DNA from: an uncultured Micrococcales bacterium
GTDB taxonomy: Bacteria; Actinomycetota; Actinomycetes; Actinomycetales; Microbacteriaceae
Assembly: GCA_903893675.1 (NCBI GenBank)
Contig: CAITNA010000068.1
Location: 1 to 7,832 of the forward strand
Reading direction: 5' to 3'
DNA length: 7,832 bases
Part shown: positions 1-7,300 of the stretch, piece by piece
Numbering within the stretch: position 1 is the stretch's first letter
Layout of the letters: each line of letters starts with the position of its first letter
Notes under the pieces: generated by a model
Database searches by the model: none
The model's input: the letters and a program-made list of their open reading frames with translations, nothing else
Told to the model about the DNA's origin: nothing
Translations under genes and position numbers: made by a program

Positions 1-502
1 CGAGGTGCGAACCAACTTCTGCATCGGTCGATGCAGGTTCTGCGATGTCGTCGATGTTGTTGATGTATGCGCGACCCTGTGCACGATAAACATCGATGCA
101 AAGGTTCTTCACCTTCCACTTAAGGAACCGAAGAACACCGATCTCGCTGTCGAGTTCAGGAAGTGAAACCATCAAGTAAAGGAACGCGTCTTGAACGACT
201 TCGTCGATCTGCGAACGGTTAGTCAAAAACTTTCGTGCGTGACGCTCTAGGTGCGGACGGAAGCGAATGTAAATGCTCGCGAACTCTTCGGCCTTCCACT
301 CTTTGAGCTTGACCGGCTTTGCATCTTTGAGTTCGATTTCGCCGAACTCCTCGTCGCTGACCTCGTCGAGCAGAGACTCGAGTTCGTCGTCTTCTGGGAT
401 GGCGTTGAAAACTGTGGTGTCGAGGCTGACCTCATCCGGGCGAATCTCAGCGGCGTTCAGATTGTCGCCGACTGCGCGAAGGTGACGCTTTGGCTTGGCC
501 AT
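1..502 (-). CDS. ECF-like RNA polymerase sigma factor, 3' end beyond window
   Basis: The frame is open from the ATG at 502-500 to the left edge and gives 167 complete codons, so only the N-terminal part is visible. Residues 77-145 resemble sigma-70 region 2. They include 'FRPHLERHARKFL' (region 2.1-like), 'IDEVVQDAFLYL' at 99-110 (the region 2.2 core-binding helix pattern D-x-VQ-x-x-F), and 'FLKWKVKNLCIDVYRAQGR' at 126-144 (the W-K-x-x-x-N-x-x-x-D-x-x-R pattern of regions 2.3/2.4). Members of this family bind core RNA polymerase and direct it to specific promoters; they are cytoplasmic. Region 4, which reads the -35 element, would lie beyond position 1. Unusually for an ECF protein, about 75 residues precede region 2: a basic start (MAKPKRHLR) followed by an acidic stretch at 37-60. 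The start is well fixed: an in-frame TAG lies at 535-533, no other start codon falls between, and GAAAGGTG precedes the ATG by five bases. A terminator separates it from the upstream gene. The sigma call is fairly secure; its regulon is unknown. Confidence 0.85.
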   Translation of the reverse strand, partial: MAKPKRHLRAVGDNLNAAEIRPDEVSLDTTVFNAIPEDDELESLLDEVSDEEFGEIELKDAKPVKLKEWKAEEFASIYIRFRPHLERHARKFLTNRSQIDEVVQDAFLYLMVSLPELDSEIGVLRFLKWKVKNLCIDVYRAQGRAYINNIDDIAEPASTDAEVGSHL

Positions 503-508
503 GGTTTC

Positions 509-516
509 ACCTTTCG
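509..516 (-). promoter_or_regulatory. Ribosome binding site of the sigma factor gene
   Basis: The minus strand reads GAAAGGTG five bases before the ATG at 502. It supports that ATG as the start, together with the in-frame stop eleven codons upstream. Confidence 0.7.
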
Positions 517-545
517 ATTGCGCTGGGATGGGCTAACAAACGCCC

Positions 546-565
546 TCTGCCCCAATATTGGCAGA
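546..565. repeat. 20-bp inverted repeat in the sigma factor leader
   Basis: Perfect 6-base arms TCTGCC (546-551) and GGCAGA (560-565) flank an 8-base spacer. A second perfect palindrome, CCAATATTGG (552-561), is nested within. Two shorter palindromes follow directly: AGATATCT (563-570) and GTATAC (573-578). The element lies 44 to 63 bases upstream of the sigma factor ATG. It could be a dimeric repressor operator, or an RNA hairpin if transcription starts further upstream. The sequence identity is directly visible; the function is inferred. Confidence 0.5.
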
Positions 566-609
566 TATCTAGGTATACGGGATAGACACTCTTTTATTAC
601 GGGCAAAGG
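566..609 (-). promoter_or_regulatory. Candidate promoter zone for the sigma factor gene (weak)
   Basis: The gap between the terminator at 610-635 and the start codon at 502 must hold a promoter if the terminator works. This AT-richer stretch contains TTGCCC followed 16 bases later by TATCCC, and further on TATACC. Neither pair is a good match to TTGACA/TATAAT, and I do not see a clear ECF-type GAAC/CGTC pair. The location is supported by context only, and the exact boxes are not established. Confidence 0.25.
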
Positions 610-635
610 AAAAACCCACCAGCTGGGCCGGCGGG
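610..635 (-). terminator. Rho-independent terminator after the secreted TIG gene
   Basis: On the minus strand the bases at 635-615 (CCCGCCGG...GGTGGG) fold into an 8 to 9 bp GC-rich stem with two G-U pairs and a loop of 3 to 5 bases. The stem is followed directly by five T residues (614-610). It starts about 20 bases after the stop codon at 656 and should end the transcript of the 656-1252 gene, separating it from the sigma factor gene. Confidence 0.75.
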
Positions 636-655
636 CCATCCGTGAATCGGTGGTT

Positions 656-1252
656 TTAGTTGATGGTCACGTCATACATGGCATCGCGGCCACGGTAGTT
701 CGGGTCCATGGTGTCTAGCACGATGCTGATCTGAAGCTTGCAGGTGCCCTTTTTCAGAGCTTTGACGTTCAAGGCACTGTCAACGCTGCAGTTTGCAGGG
801 GTAAGGCTCAGCACAGTGGTTGCCCACTTCGGGTCGCCTGGCACCATCGAGAAGCTGGCGCCTACCTTCAAAGTGTCTGGGATGTAAGGCAGCGGCGCGA
901 GCGCACGGCTGGGGCCCTTCTTGTAAACAAGGCTGTCTGGGTAAATCAGCTTCTTGCTGCCGTAATAAAGAGTGAAGCCAACGCGGCCCGCCTCGTGTGC
1001 CGGGGTGATGAAGACCAGCTTCGTGGCAGTCTGGCTGACGATCTGCACTGCGGTCTTGTCAACAATCACTGCGGTGACGAGGTTCAAGTTGGTGCCGGTG
1101 ATGATCTCATTCTGGCCGCCAGCAGGCAAAGGGGTCTTGTTGCTAACGGTGAGGATGGTTGGGGCCGACGCTGCCTGTGCAGGTGCGACCGTCGATGCTG
1201 CGAATCCGAGAACGGCTGCGACGGTGGCCAGAGTTGCAAGAATCTTGCGCAT
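656..1252 (-). CDS. Secreted IPT/TIG-domain protein with short Ig-like tail
   Basis: This 198-residue protein should be exported by the Sec pathway. Residues 1-27 form a classical signal peptide: basic MRK, a hydrophobic core of Ala/Leu/Val, and a likely signal peptidase I site after Ala-Gln-Ala (25-27). Residues 30-110 resemble an IPT/TIG Ig-like fold: 'APTILTVSNKTPLPAGG' opens it, 'ITGTNL' gives the G-x-N-L turn, and 'VDKTAVQIVSQTATKLVF' follows. Residues 120-198 look like a second small beta domain, in which 'TPANCSVDS' and 'LKKGTCKL' match the C-x-V...L-x-x-GTC pattern of many bacterial Ig-like domains. The two cysteines (155 and 171) are the only ones and could form a disulfide. No lipobox, sortase signal or membrane anchor is visible, so it is probably free or non-covalently surface bound. 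The start is firm: SD GAGGAGA lies just upstream and an in-frame TAA at 1273-1271 excludes longer forms. It lies 84 bp after the giant gene and is probably co-transcribed with it. Its binding partner is unknown. Confidence 0.85.
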   Translation of the reverse strand: MRKILATLATVAAVLGFAASTVAPAQAASAPTILTVSNKTPLPAGGQNEIITGTNLNLVTAVIVDKTAVQIVSQTATKLVFITPAHEAGRVGFTLYYGSKKLIYPDSLVYKKGPSRALAPLPYIPDTLKVGASFSMVPGDPKWATTVLSLTPANCSVDSALNVKALKKGTCKLQISIVLDTMDPNYRGRDAMYDVTIN

Positions 1253-1257
1253 GAATT

Positions 1258-1264
1258 TCTCCTC
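1258..1264 (-). promoter_or_regulatory. Ribosome binding site of the secreted TIG gene
   Basis: The minus strand reads GAGGAGA five bases before the ATG at 1252. It is a near-consensus Shine-Dalgarno sequence, stronger than that of the sigma factor gene, and suggests efficient independent translation even if the mRNA is shared with the giant gene. Confidence 0.75.
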
Positions 1265-1313
1265 GAAGGGTTATGGGTTCAGACTACCTGCTGCCCTCGA
1301 ATTCGCCCGTGAC

Positions 1314-1340
1314 CTCAGGCGTTTCTAAGGAAAGGCCTAG
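1314..1340 (-). other. Hairpin overlapping the stop codon of the giant gene
   Basis: On the minus strand CTAGGC (1340-1335) pairs with GCCTGAG (1320-1314) with one bulged G. After a C-C mismatch, TTTC (1333-1330) pairs with GAAA (1325-1322) around a four-base loop. The outer arm contains the TAG stop at 1339-1337. A second in-frame TAG (1327-1325) begins at the last stem base and continues into the loop. No T-tract follows, so it is unlikely to be a strong terminator. It could protect an mRNA 3' end or partly attenuate read-through into the TIG gene. Confidence 0.35.
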
Positions 1341-4300
1341 AGCACGCCGGCAAGGCGCAGGGTGACAACGAGCATGACCAAGCCACCGATGCGATAGACG
1401 TAACGCCACTTCTGTGTCTTCAGCGGTTTCTCTGCCTCTGGGTCGGCGCCGTGGCGACCAAACATTCCAAGGATGCTCATCACAAGCAATGGAATTGGAA
1501 GTAGCACGAACGACCACTGGGCCAACTCTGGGCTCGCGCCCAACCAAGCTCCGACCAGCGCGGTCGTGGTCGATGCAATAACCAGACTCAATGCCAGACC
1601 TGGGATTCCACCTGGAAGGATCTTCCAGAGCAGCGGAACGTTTGGAAGTTTGTCGCTGTACCAACCGAGCAGGGTCGGCAAGATGAACAGGAACGAGCCA
1701 ACCCAGGTGTGCCAGGTATCGCCCATCAACGCTGCCGAAACAAAGATGAACAGCCCTAGGCGAATTGCAAGTGCGATGAACTTCTGCGCGGCGTGAGGCG
1801 CAGCAACCTCGGTTGGGTTGATGTAGTTCAAGCGGCCCGGGAAGAATCGTGATGCAAATTCTTCAAGCAAAATGCGAACGATCATTGCCGCAGCAGCTGC
1901 CAGTGCAAAGTCGGTGACGTGGTTCGCCGCAGGCATTGTGAGCTTTGCCAATGCAGGCAAGGTCGAGATAACACTCGACATTGTCCATCCGGCTAGGAAA
2001 GTGACAACGGCAAAGTCAACGATGCGATCCCACCAGTAGGAAATGTTCCAGTGCGCTTCCTTGCGGATCTTGCGGAACGCGGTGGCCAGAAGTCCGGGAG
2101 CAAATCCAACAAGCATCATTCCAAGCAGCAAGCGAATCTCGTTAGCACCGGTAATCGAGTGAGTTAGGAGTGCACCAACTGCAAATGTGATAGTTGCGAC
2201 CGCACCGGTTAGAGCATCGAACACACCGAGTACCGCAATCAAGAGCAGCAGCTGCCAGCTTGGCATGAGCAGCGCGCCTTGAATCTGAGTAACACCGAGC
2301 GCTCCGAGAATCAGACCGGTGATCGGAAGTGCAAGCGAGAACGTGCCGAAAAGCGTGCGCAGGTATGCGCCGTCGTTGACGGTCTTTGACGCTACTGGCG
2401 AAATCTTTGCTAGCGCAACGGTCGCCATCATGCTCGGCTTGTCGGTCCAGCGCATCCAGCGAAGTTTCCAAATGGCAAGGCGATCTCCAAAGTGTTCGCC
2501 GTCAACCTCGTAAACGTCGTGATCGACATCCAGGGTCTGGATGCTTCCGCCGCCGTCGCCACCAGAGCCACCATCGCCGCTGCTTGAATTGCCACCGGAG
2601 CCTGAGCCACCGCCCGAGCTTGAACTTCCGCCGCCAGAGCGACCACCAGAGCTTCCACCCGAGCTAGAACCCGATGAGCCCGATGCTCCTGAGCTGGACG
2701 TGCGTGGAGCAGAACCACCTGCACCGGCACCCGCACTTGCGCCTGATGCAGCGGCACCTCCAGCAGCGCCGGCTGCAGCACCAGCCGCGGCACCGGCAGC
2801 AGCACCAGCAGCAGCGCCCGCGGCGGCTGCAGCGGCAGCAGCCGCGGCAGCACCGGCAGCAGCCGCGACGGTGGATACAACGGCCACGGTTTGGGTCGCG
2901 GTTTCAGTTGCAGCCACAACAGAGGCCGGGTTCGAGAGAGGATCGAAGGCGGTCGGAGGAGCATTGTCGTCACCGGTTGCACCGATGGCTGGGTTTGCCA
3001 CAGGAGCACCCGGCTGAATGGTTGGAATTGCTAATGGCTCGAGTACCGCTGCTGGAGCAGGTGGGGTCGTAGGCTGTGGCGCCGCAATCACAGCGCTAGC
3101 CGAAGGAGTTGAGCTCGGAGCTTCACTTGGAGTTGGCACCGGCGCAGGGGTTGGGGTAACAACCGGAGTTGGGGTCGGCGTAGGTGTGACTACTGGAGTC
3201 GGAGTTGGGGTGGCCGAACGGGTTGGAGTTGGAGTTGGCGTAGGAGTGCGTGTTGGGGTCGGGGTAGGCGTTGGCGTCGGGGTTGGAGTCGGCGTCGGAG
3301 TAGGAGTCGGGGTAGGCGTAATGACCACTGGAGGAGCCGGAGGAGCTGGTGCAACCAAAACAGGCGCGGTTTGACCAAGTGGCAACTGCACATTCAGGTT
3401 GATCGTGATCTGCTGCGAACCAACGTTGGTTTGAGCATCCGAGATTGATGCCGCGCGGAAACCAAGAATGTCTAAGGTCTTTGGCTTGATCAGGTTTGGA
3501 ATCACGTGATCAGAAAGGTTCGCGCTGAGTCCGGCCTTCAGAGAGTTGAAGGTAACAACCTGTCCCTTCGGAACCAAGACGATCTTCAAGGTGTAACTGC
3601 CCGGCTCGGCGAAGACCATTGGCGCCGAGGAGACCCAGGTGCCAGTAAAGGTCTGGCGCCCTAGGTATTCCCAGTTTCCGTTGAGCAACAGGAATCCGAC
3701 GGCGTCCATGTTGTCGGCAATTGCAGTAGATGCCTCGACACGAATCGACACCTGGTCGCCGACCTGAACGTTCTGGTCTGAGCTAATCGAAATTGCATCT
3801 GACGGAGTTAGCTGCGTGAGCGATGTGTCAACTTGAATGCCGGCAGCGCCACTCACAGGAACAACGATCTTTGCAGCGAGCAGAGCCTGCTGAGTCGTGT
3901 TGTCGATGCTTGCGAAGACCGCGGTAGGTGCAACTGCAATCAAAGTGGTTGGAGTGGTTCCCTGAATTGCCGTTGCAGACGGTGCAGGCTTCGCCTGAGT
4001 TGCAATATCAGACACTGCGAGCGTAGTTGGCCCGCTGTTGCCAGCTTCATCGGTGATCGAATCAGGTTGAAGTGCCAAACCAAATGTGCCATTTGCACAG
4101 CCGTTCATATTGACGACATAAGCGGCTCCGGTGCCAGTTGGTCCGGTGATCGTGCAACCAGCTGCGCTGGCATCGAGAGGAACGGTGAAGTCTTGCGAGG
4201 TCAGGCCAAATACTGGCTCACTGAACACAACATCAAAGATGTGATTTCCGGTCACGAGCGAGCCCGTGCGCAAAGTGATCGTGACTGTCGATGGCGTCTT

Positions 4301-7300
4301 ATCGATGGTGACTAGGCCGGCATAAATGTTGGAGTTCTGGTTGCCATCGGTGTCTGTGACAGAACCTGCGCGCAGGGTTAGTTGCATCAAGCCATCGCCA
4401 CAGTTTCCGGTGCTGACGTTGTAAACAGTGCTCGAGACTGCAACCACGGCCACGTTGCAGTGGTTTGCGGCGGTCGTGTCAAAGTCACTCGCGGTAAGGC
4501 CAGTGACCGGGCGAGAGAAGGTGATGACGTAGTGCGGGTTGGTCTTGACCAGCGGATTCGGGTTCGTAGTGAAGCTGGCGGTCAAGCCGGCAAGAGCAAC
4601 GGTTGCCGCGCTAGATGTAGTTGACGCGCCAAGTTGAGGCGCCTGGTTCTGGGCTGCGTCATAGACCGGGCCAACGAGTTCAAAGACCACGGTTCCAGAG
4701 CTCACCGCAGTGACGCTGATCGTATACATCGTGCTGCTTAGCGCAGTTACCGAGATCGAGCCAGTAGTTGCAGTTCCGGTCTGAGCGAATACTGATGAGT
4801 TGACACCAGTTACTGGTTCGCTGAATGTGGCGACAACGGTGACTGCGCCAGTAGTGCTGGCCGAGCTCGGAACCGAGTAAGTGACCGATGCAGGAGTGCG
4901 GTCGAAAGTGACAGTGTTCGATGTAAGAGAAGTTGCTAGGGCGTTGCCAGCAAGATCGTTGACGGCACCCGCCTTTACCGTGACGCTAACGGTTTCACCA
5001 TCGCCGCAGTTGTTTAGACGCAGGCTGTAGTTTGCTCCGCTACCTGAGAGTGTGCCGAAGGTGCAGTTGGTAGTTCCGAGGCTTGAGTTGATTGTGAAGT
5101 CGCCACTGTTTGCCATCAAACCGGTGACACTCTCGCTGAAGCTGATTGAGAAAGTAACTTGCGAAACGTTGGTAGGTGACGCTGTCGAAGTTGAGATCGA
5201 GTTCACTCGAGGTGCCGTGTTGTCGACAGTGGTGCTTGAGAAGATTCCAAGTTGTCCAGTGTTGCCAACAACGTCGGTAACAGCGTCATCGAGAAGTTGA
5301 AGAGTGAGCGATCCATCGCCGCACGAAGTCAAAACCACTGTGTAGTCATTGGTTCCGGAAATCGGGGTAATCGAAATCTGGCAGCCCGCAGAGCTTCCGC
5401 TAAACACGAAGTCGTCGTTGGTTAGCCAACCTGGGTCACCCGCAGCAGTTGTAATGGCCTCGTTGAAGTGCAATACATAGGTCAGGGTTCCGTGCGAACG
5501 TGAAGCCGGAGTCGCGCTCCACGACGCGACCGGTGGAGTCAAGTCGATTACAACGGTGCCGCCCTGGCGTGCGCTCTGCGAATTCAGGGCTGGGCCGGTG
5601 TTGCCTGCGAGGTCAGTCACGCTGTTTGCAGCAATTTCTGGGATGAGCGTGCCGTCGGTGCATCCGGTGACGGTCACCTGGTACTGCCATCCCGCGCTGA
5701 TTGCAGTGACCGAGAACACACAGTTCTGGGCCGTGCCCGCGTTGCTCAGGTCAGAGGCGGTAAAGCCGGTGATCTGTTTGCTGAAGTTGAGCTGCCAGAC
5801 GGTGTCTGTGTTTGTCGGGCTGGTCGGAGTGCTGCCCCACGAAGCAACTGGCAGCCCGAAGTCGACTACGAGGCTAATGGTTGATGTTGCGCTGGCAGGG
5901 CCTGCGTTCGCTGCTATGTCGGTCACCGCGTTGGCTGCGAGCCTGATGGTTACAGTGCCAGCAGCGCAGCCACTGAGCGATATCGCGAAGGTTTGGTTAT
6001 CGGTGGTCGATACCGCAGGGCTATTAGCGCAGCCGCCCACGACGAAATCGCTGCCAATCAGGGTTCCCGCGGCCAGTGGCTCAGAGAAAGTGAGCGTATA
6101 AGTAAGTGTGGTTGCGTTGGTGCGGGCGTTGAGGCCAGTTGACCAAGCCGAGACTGAAGGGCCGGTTCGGTCGATCTGGGTTGAGGTGCTGACGGCTGAG
6201 ACAGGGCCAGCATTGCCCGCCACGTCGGTGGCCGTATTCGCGTTCAGGGTGACAACGCTGGTCACGCCATCGTTGCAACCACTGACGTCAAAGCCGTAAA
6301 CGGTCGAAGTAGTTGCGCTGAAGTTGCTGATCGCACAACCGGCGCCTGACACCGCGAAGCTAGAGGCGCTCAAACCGGTCACTGGCTCGCTAAAGGTCAC
6401 AACATAGTGCGAGGTTGTTGCGTTGGTAACGGCAGCAGGCTTGCTGGTGAAGCTGGCAGTAGCTGGGGTTCGGTCAATGGTCGTGGTTGACGAAATCGAC
6501 GAGGTCGGGCCAAGGTTTCCAGCGACGTCTGTTGCTGAGTTCGCAGCGAGAGTTACCGTGCTGGTGACTCCGTCATTGCAACCAGTGACATCAAATTCAT
6601 AAACAATCGAGCTAGTAGCCGCAAAGTTCGCAATCGAACAACCGGTGCCGCTGACACTTAGCTTCGCTGAGCTCATGCCGGTTACTGCCTTGTCGAAAGT
6701 AATTACGTAGTGCGAAGTTGTTGCGTTCGTGTACGAAGCAGGGGCGCTTGTGAATGATGCACCTGGCGGAGTGCGATCGAAAGTGACAGTGGTGTTGACC
6801 GTTGATGCCGGACCAGTGTTTCCCGCAAGGTCAGTCGCAGCATTAGCAGCCAGTGTGACAGTTGCAGCAACTGCGTTGTTGCAAGAAGTCAAATCAAACG
6901 CATACACCGTTGCACTTGACGCGGCGAAGTTGGTGATGGCACATCCGGTGCCCGTGACGCTGATTTTCGCTGCAGACATACCTGTGACAGCTTCAGAGAA
7001 TGTGACAACGTAGTGAACCGTTGCAGCGTTTGTTGTCGCAGCCGGATTAGTTGTAAAACTCGCAGTCGGCGCAGTGAAGTCGAAGACGGTGGAACTCGAA
7101 CTAACGGCGCTTGTAGGCGAATTGTTTCCGGCGACGTCCTGGGCCGCACTCGCAGCAAGAGTCACAGCCGCAGCGACACCATCGGCACATCCGGTTACAT
7201 CGAATTCATAGACCGTTGCACTTGTGGCAGTGAAGTTCGCAATCGAACATCCAGTGCCTGACACAGAAAGCTTGCCGGCCGTCATGCCAGTCACGTTTTC

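Noticed and set aside
251..718. Plus-strand open frames opposite the sigma factor and TIG genes
   Set aside because: They are antisense to well-supported minus-strand genes, cross the terminator and intergenic gap, and have no domain or good ribosome binding site.
1337..1560. Sortase (LPXTG) signal at the end of the giant protein
   Set aside because: No LPXTG-like motif precedes the last hydrophobic segment, and the C-terminus has about ten such segments rather than one helix plus a basic tail.
3128..3319. G-quadruplex on the plus strand
   Set aside because: Only scattered GGGG runs (3255-3258, 3261-3264, 3279-3282, 3309-3312) with long uneven gaps; they follow from Pro-Thr coding, so no special structure is claimed.
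2541..3374. Plus-strand Pro-, Gly/Val- and Ala-rich open frames
   Set aside because: They are mirror images of the Ser/Gly, Ala/Gly and Pro-Thr coding repeats of the giant gene; low-complexity codons keep the other frames open.
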